From assembly GCA_020353515.1 (NCBI GenBank), contig CP070695.1, forward strand, positions 3,009,428-3,073,427: a stretch of DNA of 64,000 nucleotides, given 5' to 3'. This document shows, one piece after another, positions 26,898 to 36,583 of this stretch. The notes beneath the pieces were generated by a model. That model ran no database searches. It saw only the letters and a list, made by a program, of their open reading frames with translations, and was not told the DNA's origin. The DNA is from Candidatus Heimdallarchaeota archaeon (lineage in GTDB: Archaea > Asgardarchaeota > Heimdallarchaeia > Hodarchaeales > Hodarchaeaceae). Positions within the stretch are counted from its first letter, which is position 1. Every line of letters starts with the position of its first letter. The position numbers and the translations under genes were made by a program.

Positions 26898-27106
26898 AAT
26901 TAATCCATTCAATTTGTCTTTGAATTAATCCATTCAGCAGAGATTTGAATGGGTACGATTTTTAAATATTCTCTTTAAGGTAAAAAAAAATCTTATAAAT
27001 AGAAAAAAAAAAGAGATTCAATTGGATAATATAAGTTTAAAACTTATCTGTTGGATAATACGTGACATTAAACCGATATATACCTATTCTATTATATATT
27101 GAATGG
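26898..27106. promoter_or_regulatory. Array of four CCATTCA sites between divergent MFS and regulator genes
   Basis: The heptamer CCATTCA occurs at 26905-26911 and 26930-26936, within a longer 14-base direct repeat (26898-26911 and 26923-26936, 25 bases apart). Its complement TGAATGG occurs at 26946-26952 and 27100-27106. The second and third form a dyad with a 9-base spacer. Possible TATA elements lie at 26994-27001 and 27110-27117. The last is about 34 bases before the ATG of the regulator gene, close to a leaderless spacing. Confidence 0.55.
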
Positions 27107-27150
27107 ACATTTAAATAAAGAAGACAAAAATAAAGAATAAGAAATCAGTA

Positions 27151-27897
27151 ATGTGGATTCATATGCCAGCTCAAGAACAAGGATCGGCGCCTGTAGTACG
27201 ATTTGATTCTACTAGTTCCTGTCCTGAACTCTATTCATTTATTCAAGATATTGATAAAGTTAAAATCTTAGAATTACAAAGAGGATTTAATAAACCTCCT
27301 ATACGTCCAGCTATTATGAAAGTTTTACGTGAAGGCATAGAAGATGAGAGTACGAAACAAAAACGATATGCTCTCAATGCTCGTGAAATTAAACAGGAAT
27401 TAGATAAAAACGAAGGTCTAATAAAAAGCTTAGGAAAGAAAAAGCAAAAAGCTCTATCTGAAATCAGTTACACAAATCTCTATTTTCATTTAAATAAACT
27501 TCTCGAGGTGGGAGCAATTCATACAGTCGTTATAGCAATTGAAAGAAGTCATAGAATTGCCTACTACGGCCGAACCGCTCAGGTAATTTTGATACGTGAG
27601 CTAGAAACGATACTTCCTAAATATGAAGAGATTTTTGACGAATTTAGCAAGTTTGTTAAGATCTTAAAACCGAATTTTAATGTAGAAGAGATTAAAATAA
27701 TCCCAGAGCAATATTACAAGCTGAAAAACGAGCGAGAATTGATTATCGCTCATTGGGTTGCGGATCATGCTCATATCATTAGAGAAGCGAACATTGATTT
27801 TACCAACATCTTTAGTGCCTTAAAAATCATCGATACAATAAATCCCCAATATGAAACTCTTTTGAAAAAATTAGCTGATTTTTTACCAAAATCTTAG
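27151..27897 (+). CDS. Winged-helix transcriptional regulator
   Basis: 248 residues. A winged-helix region spans about residues 45-145, containing RPAIMKVLREG, an ALNAREIKQELDKN helix pair and a recognition helix in ISYTNLYFHLNKLLEVGAIH. An unusual insertion rich in lysine (KSLGKKKQKALSE) precedes the recognition helix. A helical C-terminal domain (about 150-248) probably dimerises or senses a ligand. It is divergent from an MFS gene across an array of four repeated heptamers, the natural candidate for its own operator. The start could be Met1 or Met5. The stop overlaps the convergent metallo-hydrolase gene by four bases. Confidence 0.75.
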   Translation: MWIHMPAQEQGSAPVVRFDSTSSCPELYSFIQDIDKVKILELQRGFNKPPIRPAIMKVLREGIEDESTKQKRYALNAREIKQELDKNEGLIKSLGKKKQKALSEISYTNLYFHLNKLLEVGAIHTVVIAIERSHRIAYYGRTAQVILIRELETILPKYEEIFDEFSKFVKILKPNFNVEEIKIIPEQYYKLKNERELIIAHWVADHAHIIREANIDFTNIFSALKIIDTINPQYETLLKKLADFLPKS

Positions 27898-28616
27898 ATT
27901 GAGATTTTGATAAGCTTAAATCTCTCTGGGACAATCACTTCAATATCAGGTAGTACTTTTTCCACAAGGACTCTGAATTTTTTCATTTCTTGTTTTTGGC
28001 CATGAATAGGAACAGCTATTTTTGGTTGCAAATCCATGACCATCGCAAGGGCTACTGCAGGAGAACAGGTCCTAGCAGTACCAATTGGTACAAATGCTAT
28101 ATCAGCTGACACGTCGGGATGTCGCCAATAACCCGAATCACCACCGTGAAAGACCTTTAATCTTCCTAAATTCACTAAATATTGACTTATTGGACCAACA
28201 TGAACTCCTCTTAGAGCTGACACCTCAAAATCATTTATCCTGTAAGTCTTAAAGGAAGAACCCGCATCACCAACTGTAAGTAAATTCGTAGGAACACTTG
28301 TGCTGAGTTCTTCGGAGGAGATTATGTCTGCTACTATGTGGGTTCCCGTCTCTGCGAATAACTGCAGAGCTTTTTCTTTGTTATAATGATCCCAATGATT
28401 ATGAGTGAACGAGAGGAGATCTAGATGCTCAATTGCCGATATCTCAGATAGATCTAGACCCTTCCCAGGGTCGAACGCCATAGTGAAAGTTTTCAATCTT
28501 AGAATAATTCCGCTATACCCTAGAAAAATGAATGCAGCATCATTATTATTTAATTCTAGGGAATACAGTGATTTTATTGCCTCTATTCGGTTTTGAGTCA
28601 ATGAAATGATCTCCAC
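27894..28616 (-). CDS. MBL-fold metallo-hydrolase (UlaG-like)
   Basis: 240 residues with the metallo-beta-lactamase motif THNHWDH (His72, His74, Asp76, His77), a HGGDSGY motif for the third site, and a late VPIHGQK histidine. The sequence starts with a FLGYSGIILRLKT strand pair, as in the UlaG/L-ascorbate-6-phosphate lactonase-like group (PF12706/PF13483). The protein is soluble with no signal peptide. The chemistry is probably hydrolysis of a lactone or phosphoester, but the substrate is not known. It overlaps the end of the convergent regulator gene. Confidence 0.88.
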   Translation of the reverse strand: MEIISLTQNRIEAIKSLYSLELNNNDAAFIFLGYSGIILRLKTFTMAFDPGKGLDLSEISAIEHLDLLSFTHNHWDHYNKEKALQLFAETGTHIVADIISSEELSTSVPTNLLTVGDAGSSFKTYRINDFEVSALRGVHVGPISQYLVNLGRLKVFHGGDSGYWRHPDVSADIAFVPIGTARTCSPAVALAMVMDLQPKIAVPIHGQKQEMKKFRVLVEKVLPDIEVIVPERFKLIKISI

Positions 28617-28785
28617 TTTCGCTGATAATTGATTCTAGTTTGATTAATTATATTTATGTGATTTAAATTGCCCTTCATTTAATGAAACCACTAAACAAGG
28701 TTAAATTTCACTCATTATTGTTGCCTTATTCATTAGCTATATAAAATGCAGTAATTTGCTCTTCTTCAAAAGTAATGGTTCCTAG

Positions 28786-29730
28786 GTGATTGATTTGATT
28801 ATTAATCTTACAGAAGACAAAATTAACGATGTGAAAAATTTATTAGATGAATATACGTCCTTTTTGGAACAAGAATACAAACTTAAAAAATCCGATGCCC
28901 TTAATCTGATTATGAATAACATTAAAGATGAAAATAATACTTATTATGTTTATATAGATGATTCCACACCATTAGGTCTAGTCGGAGGAAGGAAAGAACA
29001 GAGCTTAGAAACTGAGGCGTACATAACGAGAATTTTTGTTTCAGAAAAAACTACAGATGGAAGCATTGAAATAAAGCTTTTTGAGAAAGTTTTTAGAGAA
29101 TTATCAAGTAAGTATAATACAATTCGAATTATGGGGTATCAACCTTCTACAAACCTGAAGAAAATTCTGAATGATTACAGCTTTCAACCTTTTGATAGAT
29201 ATTTCATGAGTATTTCGCGAGAAACTGTTGAGAATTTACCTGAGCCTGGTTTACCAGATGAATACTGCTTTGATACTTGGAATGAGGAATTAAAGGATGT
29301 AGGAATCGAAATAATGACTGAGGCTCACATTGGATCTGTAGATAATATCATTTTCAGTTTTTTCAGAAATCATACTACAGGAATGGCATTCATGCAGAAT
29401 CTAGAAAACCATCGATGGGGAAAATTCAAACCTATTAATACTAGTATCCTTAAACATGAAGATACACCCATAGGAGTTTGTTTTATGACAGTGTTAAACC
29501 AAGGAAACGGATATATCCCAGATTTCGTTTTAAAAACGGATTATAAAGGTAGGGGATTAGGAAAAAAGTTGTTCATTAAAAGTCTTAAGTGGTTTTTAGA
29601 GAAAGAACCGAACAGTGAGGCCATTGATTTAGATGTTACAAAGAAAAATACAATTGCTTTTAATATCTACAAAACAATCGGTTTTTCCGTTCAAAGAACA
29701 TACTCCGTTTATACTTGGAATAAAGATTAA
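28786..29730 (+). CDS. GNAT family N-acetyltransferase, two-domain
   Basis: 314 residues. The C-terminal half is a clear GNAT domain: GYIPDFVLKTDYKGRGLGKKLF holds the acetyl-CoA motif A (GRGLGK), followed by LDVTKKNTIAFNIYKTIGF as motif B. The N-terminal half (about 1-160) keeps GNAT-like strands (GLVGGRKEQ, AYITRIFVSEKT) but lacks the Q/R-x-x-G-x-G/A loop, so it is probably a degenerate second domain. The start is GTG at 28786; a TTG lies at 28795. Substrate unknown. It is one of several GNAT genes in the window. Confidence 0.83.
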   Translation: MIDLIINLTEDKINDVKNLLDEYTSFLEQEYKLKKSDALNLIMNNIKDENNTYYVYIDDSTPLGLVGGRKEQSLETEAYITRIFVSEKTTDGSIEIKLFEKVFRELSSKYNTIRIMGYQPSTNLKKILNDYSFQPFDRYFMSISRETVENLPEPGLPDEYCFDTWNEELKDVGIEIMTEAHIGSVDNIIFSFFRNHTTGMAFMQNLENHRWGKFKPINTSILKHEDTPIGVCFMTVLNQGNGYIPDFVLKTDYKGRGLGKKLFIKSLKWFLEKEPNSEAIDLDVTKKNTIAFNIYKTIGFSVQRTYSVYTWNKD

Positions 29731-30030
29731 CATTCCTAATATCATATAATCTATATTTCATTAAAGTAAATGCTTGCATTATTGAAAATAATTTATTTAA
29801 TCTATTATATTCACTATTATATTAGATATACTGTCTATATTAGAAGAAGATAGAACTAGATGAATTCCCATGTATAATGGCGGGGAATAACAAAAACTAG
29901 AATACTTTTGGAAGCTAATTTGGGCGTCAAAATTGCATTAACTGTTATCCATATATAAAGTTTGAATTCATCTTAGGAGAACGATTAATTAACTCATTCA
30001 ATTGAAAAAATTTCGAGATAGGTGCTTTTG
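29731..30030. other. Intergenic region upstream of the LVIVD protein
   Basis: 300 AT-rich bases with several TATA-like runs (for example around 29800-29840). No open frame or dyad that I trust is present. It probably holds the promoter of the surface propeller gene. Confidence 0.4.
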
Positions 30031-31182
30031 ATGAATTTACCTAAAAGAATTTTACTTCGTTTTAAACTTAGCATTATAATAGCCTTAGCTTTCCTTTTCA
30101 TCCTAAATCTTTTTCTTTATAAGTCAGTAGCCTCTCAAAATCCTCCAACAATAGCCCTAAAAGAACTTGGTCAAATTGACACGGGAGGTGATGCATTTGA
30201 CATCCAAGTTGTTGATACTCTTGCTTATGTTATTGATATGCGGTATGATGGTCTGAAGATCATTAACGTGTCTGATCCCTCAAACCCCACTCTGATTGGT
30301 CAATTTAGAGACGGAGGTGTTCCCCACGAACTCTTCGTTGACGAAGCACGAGATCTTGTTTTGATTGGTGACATGTGGGACGGCTTTGAAATAATTAATG
30401 TTAGCAACCCTCTCCAGCCGACAAAAGCTGGCTCATTTGATGATGGGGGAGAACCTGAATGGTTTGATGCTAATGGAAATATTGCTTATGTTGGTGATTG
30501 GCAGGAAGGTCTAGAAATTCTTAATCTTACTGATCCTTCGAATCCTACAGAGATCAGTCAACTTGATTTGAGGGATATTCTCGCAGTTCAGGTGTATCAA
30601 AACTATGTATATCTGGGTCTACCCGAATCACTGAAAATAATTAATGTGACTGATCCCAATGCTCCTAACGAGGTTAATGAGGTCGATGTCAATGGTACTA
30701 TACGAGATATGGAAGTTTTTAATGATCTCTGCTTTATGGCTTGTGAAAAGAATGAATTTCAAATCTATAATGTTAGTAATCCTTTAAATCCAGTATTTCT
30801 AGCTCTTATATCCGAAACAGGATTCGGTATGGATCTAGTTGTAAATGGAGATCTTGTTTGGGTTGCTGGTTGGGTGAATGGTTTAGCAGTATTCAATGTA
30901 TCAGATCCTACCAATCCTGTAAAGGTTGGAAACTATTATGATGATAGTGGTGCTACCAAAGGGGTTTATGTTAAGGATAACTTGATTTATGTCGCAGATA
31001 GCGATGACGGCCTTGAAATCTTAGAGATAGATAATGAAAGCTCCCATCTGTCCACTACTGAAAGCTCTCATGATACCAGTGCAGAATCCTCGGAAAGCAC
31101 TCATGTGAGCAATTATAATTTCTTATTTTCTTATGTTAGTCTTTTCATGATTCTTTTCATCAATAAATCCCGAAAATCGTGA
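30031..31182 (+). CDS. Secreted LVIVD-repeat beta-propeller protein
   Basis: 384 residues from ATG 30031, with AGGTG six bases upstream (a GTG at 30022 is less likely). A signal peptide is followed by about seven repeats of 42-45 residues. Each repeat ends in a phrase like LKIINVSDPSNPT, FEIINVSNPLQPT or LEILNLTDPSNPT, the hallmark of LVIVD (PF08309) repeats, which fold as a propeller. A Ser/Thr/Glu-rich linker and a C-terminal hydrophobic segment with a KSRKS tail follow, so the protein is displayed on the cell surface. Role is probably adhesion or binding; there is no catalytic motif. Confidence 0.88.
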   Translation: MNLPKRILLRFKLSIIIALAFLFILNLFLYKSVASQNPPTIALKELGQIDTGGDAFDIQVVDTLAYVIDMRYDGLKIINVSDPSNPTLIGQFRDGGVPHELFVDEARDLVLIGDMWDGFEIINVSNPLQPTKAGSFDDGGEPEWFDANGNIAYVGDWQEGLEILNLTDPSNPTEISQLDLRDILAVQVYQNYVYLGLPESLKIINVTDPNAPNEVNEVDVNGTIRDMEVFNDLCFMACEKNEFQIYNVSNPLNPVFLALISETGFGMDLVVNGDLVWVAGWVNGLAVFNVSDPTNPVKVGNYYDDSGATKGVYVKDNLIYVADSDDGLEILEIDNESSHLSTTESSHDTSAESSESTHVSNYNFLFSYVSLFMILFINKSRKS

Positions 31183-31261
31183 AAAGGAGAGAATAGATTT
31201 TTTTCTGCCAAAACACTTTCTGTGTTTATACATTTAAACAAGTAAAGATGAACTTTACCAC

Positions 31262-32218
31262 CTATTTTACTATAGGAAGGATATACTTTGAGAAATTATT
31301 CATATACTCAACTTCCTTCTGAAATGGAAACATGAAGATAAAATGAGACACATCTAATTCGAGATATTTTCTTAGCTGTTGAATTATTTCATCTTTTGTG
31401 CCAATTAATGCTCCTTCAACACGATTTGAGTATTCCTCTACTGATATATTCCTTTTAGCTGCTTCTTCTTGAAAAATTTCTTGTTTTTCTTTGTGATCCT
31501 TATACAATCTTACCCAGAACCCTATAGATCTAGCTATTTCTTTTGGGTCTCTGTTGTGCTTGATAGCTTGTTCATCAAGATAATTAAATATCGTTTTGCA
31601 ACGTGATGGGGAGAAAACCCAAGCTAAATTAAATCCATCACCATATTTAGCTGCGGTTCTAGTCATTTTCTTTCCTCCCTTGTTTGATCCAATCCAGATA
31701 GGGAGTCGGGGTTTAGTTAGCGGTTTAGGGAAACAAAGGGCGTCTTTCAAAATATAGTGCTTTCCAAAGTAAGAAACCTTCTCCTTCTCTTTCCACATCG
31801 CTCGTAAAACTTCAATTCCTTCAATCATTTGTTCAATACGAGTGCTTAAGGGAGGGTAGTCAATACCATAAGCCTGATATTCCATCTCCTTCCAGCCAGC
31901 ACCATAACCACAGATATATCGTCCATTTGATAAATGATCGAGAGTGGTTATCATTTTAGCTAGAATACTTGGAGTACGATAAGAATTACAGAGGACTAAA
32001 GATCCGACTTTTAAAGTAGTGTACTTGGTTAGAAGATAGGTCATTAATGTCCAAGCATCAAATGCAGGAACCTCAGTGCTTTTCTCGTTAAGAAACATGT
32101 GATCGGATACCCAAAGCGTGTCAAAACTAGTATTTTCACACATTACTGCAATTTGATCAATTGTTTCTTTAGTAAATCCGAATTGTGGCTCTATCTGGAC
32201 TCCAAATGATAATTTCAT
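31262..32218 (-). CDS. LLM-class (luciferase-like) F420- or flavin-dependent oxidoreductase
   Basis: 318 residues with the bacterial luciferase-like TIM barrel: FDTLWVSDHMF (about 33-43), LKVGSLVLCNSYRTP, MITTLDHLSNGRYICGYGAGW and PIWIGSNKGG. The combination SNGRYICGYGAGWKEMEY is typical of archaeal and actinobacterial members that use coenzyme F420. The protein is soluble. Substrate unknown: relatives oxidise alcohols or reduce methylene-tetrahydromethanopterin, but this one lacks any context that points to either. Confidence 0.88.
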   Translation of the reverse strand: MKLSFGVQIEPQFGFTKETIDQIAVMCENTSFDTLWVSDHMFLNEKSTEVPAFDAWTLMTYLLTKYTTLKVGSLVLCNSYRTPSILAKMITTLDHLSNGRYICGYGAGWKEMEYQAYGIDYPPLSTRIEQMIEGIEVLRAMWKEKEKVSYFGKHYILKDALCFPKPLTKPRLPIWIGSNKGGKKMTRTAAKYGDGFNLAWVFSPSRCKTIFNYLDEQAIKHNRDPKEIARSIGFWVRLYKDHKEKQEIFQEEAAKRNISVEEYSNRVEGALIGTKDEIIQQLRKYLELDVSHFIFMFPFQKEVEYMNNFSKYILPIVK

Positions 32219-32314
32219 GAGTTATCCCGAGGTTAAAAGTGAAGAAAATGAACATTCTAAGGATTTTTGATGCAATATAATAAGATAAACTTATAGATGA
32301 AAATGAAGTCGAAT

Positions 32315-33007
32315 TCAAGCAGGTTTTCGGACTTGGATTCTATAGTACCCCGAACCTTTTTGTGAGAGTAACTTCTCTTCAAGATTTGGGGGAAAGTATA
32401 ACTCTGTATAAACAAGACTCTCAAATTTAAAATCCTTAAAGAATTCAATTATATCTTCTTTGTGGAAAAAGAAGTGGGGAATACCGTCTTCAACTCCTCC
32501 CTTTAATATGATAGTCTGATCATCAACTATAACATTAGTTTTATTCGTAAAAACTTCATCTTTTTCTTTAGTTTTAATTGTGCCATAGAATATACCTCTC
32601 GGTTTAAGAATTCTATGAATTTCAGATATTGTTTTAATTACGTCGTTCTTAAAGGCATGATGAATGACATTCATACTAATAACCAAATCAAATGTGTTGT
32701 CAGGTTGATTTATCTTCGTCATCCGCCCCTGTTGAACATCTGCCCTTAAACCTTCTTTATTTAACCATTTTTTGGTTTCTTTAATGGCCTCTTCGGAAAT
32801 ATCACTTGCTGATACTTGATAACCTAGACGTGCAAAATATATTGTATGTCTACCTACTCCACAGCCTAAATCATAGATTTTTTTGTTAAGATCACTTCCC
32901 AAAGAGTAAGATAAGCGCATGACTGGTCCATCTGGTTTTTTCCACTCATTGATGTCATTAACTTCCTCCCACTTCCACCCTACCTGTATCGAGTTCTTAT
33001 TATTCAT
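32315..33007 (-). CDS. Class I SAM-dependent methyltransferase
   Basis: 230 residues with the Rossmann methyltransferase motifs in order: motif I IYDLGCGVGRHTIYFARLG (about 44-62), the acidic residue in SASDISEEAIKE, the FDLVISMNVIHH post-motif and LKPRGIFYGTIK. This is the UbiE/Methyltransf_11 type acting on small molecules. It is a single gene on the minus strand, about 100 bases upstream of the LLM oxidoreductase gene in the same direction, so they may share a transcript. The substrate is not indicated. Confidence 0.88.
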   Translation of the reverse strand: MNNKNSIQVGWKWEEVNDINEWKKPDGPVMRLSYSLGSDLNKKIYDLGCGVGRHTIYFARLGYQVSASDISEEAIKETKKWLNKEGLRADVQQGRMTKINQPDNTFDLVISMNVIHHAFKNDVIKTISEIHRILKPRGIFYGTIKTKEKDEVFTNKTNVIVDDQTIILKGGVEDGIPHFFFHKEDIIEFFKDFKFESLVYTELYFPPNLEEKLLSQKGSGYYRIQVRKPA

Positions 33008-33360
33008 ATAGGTACCTCTAATTGAAAGTTGTAAAATATTATTTTAAAGAACGCTATTTTATATTGCTAGCAATGCGAAAAAGACATAATTACTAAAGAA
33101 AATCAATAAGTTGAAAAACTGAGTTTATCTCTGAAAGCTTTTAACAGGTCGTTGCTCTATCTTCTTCTTTAGGAAGAAATTATTTAACCTTGATCTGACT
33201 AAACCCAAGCAATTTATATCTAAAAAATAGAAATAAAAGTTAATCCCCCTCCTCACATCTCCTATATTATCCTTGATCAATTCTTTTCATAGAACTATTT
33301 TCACTTAGATAGGAACATAGCATATAGAGTGGTAATCTGTTAAGGTAACCAATGTTAATC
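33008..33360. other. Intergenic region with no recognised feature
   Basis: 353 bases between two minus-strand genes. It is AT-rich with a pyrimidine tract (CCCCCTCCTC around 33245). I see neither coding potential nor a stable hairpin. Confidence 0.4.
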
Positions 33361-35043
33361 TTACCTTTGGCAATTCCTCAGTTTAATAACACTAAATGAA
33401 ATGAAAACAATAAGTACAATAATGAGGTTGAAACCAGGGGTAGTTTCCGAATCTATAGTCGTTTCTGTTGTGATCACTGATGTAATAGTTTTTATAGTTC
33501 CAGAGGATGTTTGAGAAGAGTCAGGTGGCAAAGCTGCTAGATACCCTTCAATATCAATACGAAATAGAAATCCATCTTGATTTCCTCGGAGTGTTTGTTG
33601 ATAACCATTATCTGTTGTAAAAAAATCCGAGGAGGCTGTCATACCAACAATATAGAGATTATCATTCGAAAAGTATTGATGCCAAGGATGATCTTGTCCT
33701 AAACCTCCCAAATAAGAACTAAACAATGGTTGTCCTGCTGGGGAGATCTTCATGATAATAACATCACAAGACTCACCATGTACTGTTTGAAAAGCATCTA
33801 TGAGAGGAAATCCATCAGGCCCAGCGATTCCACTAACAAAGATATTGTCATTAGAATCAATATTCACGTGGTGTACTGTATCCCAAGCAGATCCACCAAA
33901 ATAACTGGAAAAGACTAATTCTTGGCCATCTGCGGTTAGTTTGGCTACAAATCCATCTACTTCGATGTGACTGTAATTCTCTTGCCAAGCATTTACTGTA
34001 GGAAAATCAGAAGACCAAGTTCTACCAGTTATAATGATATCTCCAATGGAATCAACGGCAACTCCAAAACAATCATCCATGTGTGAACCTCCAAAGTAAG
34101 TCGCATAAATCAGCTGGCCAGAAGAATTGTGTTTTGCAATGAAGAAATCTCTATGAGAAACACTACTAATGAAATCCTGATATGCATCTTCTGTAACTGG
34201 GAAGTCTTGACTCCCTGTAAATCCAGTTGTAATAATATTATCCTGACTATCAACAGCAATCTTGTCAATTCCCTCATAGCTGCTCCCACCTAAGAATGTA
34301 GAGTATACAATTGTAGAACAATTTGCTGATATACGCATGAGAAAACCATCTGATCCACCAGCCATAATTGGTTGAGCAGCATCGGGTGTAACTGGAAAAT
34401 TGGCCGAATCGGTTCCCCCAGAGATAACAAGATTGCCTGCATAATCTATTTCACAATCATTAACATAATCATTGCCTGATGTCCCAAGATAACTAGAATA
34501 GAGTAATGAACCGTTGCTGGAAAATTTTGTTATGAAAATGTCATAATAACCAGAATTATCTTGCTGGTAGGCATCATCCGTGATTGGGAAATCATTTGAT
34601 TGGCTCATCCCAACTACAATAATATTATCGGATTCTACCGCTTCGACAAATAACCCCCCATCCATACTGGATCCCCCTAAGAATGTCGACCATAAAAGTT
34701 GCCCTTCTTTATCAAACTTCGTTAGGAAGGCATCACCACCAACACCATGATTATCGTACCCACCACCAGCAAAAGTATCCTGAAATGCGTCTAGAATTGG
34801 AAAATCGGTAGATAAGGTGAGTCCAGTAACAATAATATTCTCTTGGGAATCAATAATTACATCTCTTATTTGGTCTTCTGTCATAGAGCCTCCCAAATAG
34901 GTACTATAGACAAAATCTGTAATTTCAACTTGCATGTGTCGCTCTGGAAGTGGACTAATAGTAGATATACAACTGATGAAGTAGATTGTCAGTAGAAAAG
35001 TAACCATAAAGGATAATATCTTTAATTCGTTTTTATTTTTCAT
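33361..35043 (-). CDS. Surface SBBP-repeat propeller with PGF-type C-terminal anchor
   Basis: 560 residues. A signal peptide (about 1-28) is followed by at least seven SBBP-type repeats, recognisable by strands such as YSTYLGGS, LWSTFLGGSSMDG, YSSYLGTSGNDY and FSSYFGGSAWDT, alternating with GMSQSNDFP- or TGFTGSQDFP-type turns. The repeats make a beta-propeller. The tail has a Ser/Thr-rich linker, then TPGF, a hydrophobic span and a short basic end, which resembles the PGF-CTERM sorting signal that archaeosortase A recognises. The protein is therefore probably an exported, lipid-anchored surface protein (inference from the tail). No enzymatic motif is visible. Confidence 0.85.
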   Translation of the reverse strand: MKNKNELKILSFMVTFLLTIYFISCISTISPLPERHMQVEITDFVYSTYLGGSMTEDQIRDVIIDSQENIIVTGLTLSTDFPILDAFQDTFAGGGYDNHGVGGDAFLTKFDKEGQLLWSTFLGGSSMDGGLFVEAVESDNIIVVGMSQSNDFPITDDAYQQDNSGYYDIFITKFSSNGSLLYSSYLGTSGNDYVNDCEIDYAGNLVISGGTDSANFPVTPDAAQPIMAGGSDGFLMRISANCSTIVYSTFLGGSSYEGIDKIAVDSQDNIITTGFTGSQDFPVTEDAYQDFISSVSHRDFFIAKHNSSGQLIYATYFGGSHMDDCFGVAVDSIGDIIITGRTWSSDFPTVNAWQENYSHIEVDGFVAKLTADGQELVFSSYFGGSAWDTVHHVNIDSNDNIFVSGIAGPDGFPLIDAFQTVHGESCDVIIMKISPAGQPLFSSYLGGLGQDHPWHQYFSNDNLYIVGMTASSDFFTTDNGYQQTLRGNQDGFLFRIDIEGYLAALPPDSSQTSSGTIKTITSVITTETTIDSETTPGFNLIIVLIVFISFSVIKLRNCQR

Positions 35044-35246
35044 TTTTTATTCCTCAATGAAAATCGAGCCTTTGAGTTATCACTTTGACTGAAATTGTCT
35101 AAGAAAATTGCTCGATAAACCAACCCAAGGAGAAATAGATATGAATAAAAAGAAAGATAGTATTTTCAATATTGAAAGTATTTTTTTGGCTGTTGTAGAA
35201 ATCAGAACAGCGATAATTATAGTTTGGTCTCAGAATTATGACTAAT

Positions 35247-36335
35247 CTAAAGCTCTTTTTCTCTTAAACGATTAATAGTGATCTGCAAAGCCTCATTTAA
35301 GGTGGAAAGAAATAAAAAACCTTTTGATGTGATTGAAAAGTTTCTATATCGGGCATCTTGAAGAACTTGAGCAGATACAAATGCCTCGATGTACTGTAAG
35401 TCAACTAGCTTTTTTATTTCTCTGGTAAGGGTAGGAGTTGGGATATTTAAACTTTGAGCTAATTTAGTTGGGTTGGTTTCACTTGGATCCTGATAAGCAA
35501 TCTCTATAAGTGTTAAAACTGTTCTTCCTTTCATCTCTGATCTGAGATCATTTTGAAAAGTAGTAGGAAAATACTCTACCATGGATGGCTGACTTACTGG
35601 TTCCAATTTTGGAATATCTCTTAATTCAGTAAGATAAGCATCTCGAATATTGTCGAGACCAATGACTACTTTATGACGAATTTCTTTTAGAAATTCAGCT
35701 TCACTCGACTGTACCAATTCAATAAAGGTTTTCTGTCCTTTGAACCTTGGACTAAGACGCAAATATATGAAACCAACCCCTGAGAGAAGAAAGATAGAAC
35801 CAAAAAGACTAAATAGTAAAACAAGAAGATTATCAGGTTCTGTATCTGTGTTTCCGTTAATGGTTGTGGTAGTAGAAGATTCCTCTTCCTGCTCTTCCCG
35901 ATTATCAATAGTAAAAGGACCATCGGAAATATCTTCTTTTGTCTCCCAATCCTTACTCCCTGCAATAACCTTAACTAAATTATTAACGCCAAAAGTTTTA
36001 TAAAGGGGAGTGTTCCACTCGTAAGTCTCTTCTAGGATGGAAAAAGCCAATTGAATCCAATTTTCCCCACCATCATGGGAATAAAAGACAGAATACCAAG
36101 GGTTATCTCCTAAGTACTGAATATCAAGGGTCCATTGAATTATCACAGTTCCGTTAAGAGTTTCCCCTCCATTGGGAAATAAAACTGTAAGCCCATTATT
36201 TTGACTAGAATCATCGTTTCCAAGAGGATAGTGGAATTGTTCACTCGAAAATGAACCAACATTAATTATTGGACAAATAGGTATAAAAAAAATGGTAATA
36301 AGGCTTCCTAGTATTAATAGATTAATTTTTCCCAT
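35247..36335 (-). CDS. Membrane-anchored winged-helix protein with extracellular sensor-like domain
   Basis: About 362 residues from ATG 36335, preceded by GGAA; a longer form starts at 36347. A signal peptide or first span is followed by an outside domain of about 110 residues with a Ser-Thr-Lys-type fold hint (FPNGGETLNGTVIIQWTLD resembles the GPI-anchored Ig-like motif of the Ser-Thr-rich family). Next come a Thr-rich linker, one membrane span (about 170-195) and a cytoplasmic part. That part carries a winged helix (TKLAQSLNIPTPTLTREIKK) with a wing. The order outside domain, single span, DNA-binding domain is that of one-component transmembrane regulators. Targets unknown; the surface propeller gene downstream in the same direction is a natural guess. 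Confidence 0.75.
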   Translation of the reverse strand: MGKINLLILGSLITIFFIPICPIINVGSFSSEQFHYPLGNDDSSQNNGLTVLFPNGGETLNGTVIIQWTLDIQYLGDNPWYSVFYSHDGGENWIQLAFSILEETYEWNTPLYKTFGVNNLVKVIAGSKDWETKEDISDGPFTIDNREEQEEESSTTTTINGNTDTEPDNLLVLLFSLFGSIFLLSGVGFIYLRLSPRFKGQKTFIELVQSSEAEFLKEIRHKVVIGLDNIRDAYLTELRDIPKLEPVSQPSMVEYFPTTFQNDLRSEMKGRTVLTLIEIAYQDPSETNPTKLAQSLNIPTPTLTREIKKLVDLQYIEAFVSAQVLQDARYRNFSITSKGFLFLSTLNEALQITINRLREKEL

Positions 36336-36531
36336 GATGAATTCCATTGACTAAGTTTATTGGAACCTTTTTGAAATAATTTGTCACTGAAAGTAAAACC
36401 GGCGTGATCAGAAATATTAAGAAAAAGAATTAATTTAACTCTTTACCTTTGAAAGATTCCTTATTCTTTCTGGAAAAAATTTACACTCTTGCATATAAAA
36501 AGATAATATGTGAAATTGTTGCCAACTCCGA

Positions 36532-36543
36532 TATATATTTATT
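36532..36543 (+). promoter_or_regulatory. TATA-box-like element before the short ATC-hydrolase-like gene
   Basis: TATATATTTATT lies about 45 bases upstream of the GTG start at 36584, the right distance for an archaeal TATA box with a short leader. It is a pattern match only; AT-rich flanks lower its weight. Confidence 0.35.
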
Positions 36544-36583
36544 CAACAAGAATCATTTTTAGTATGATAGTAAAGACAATTTT

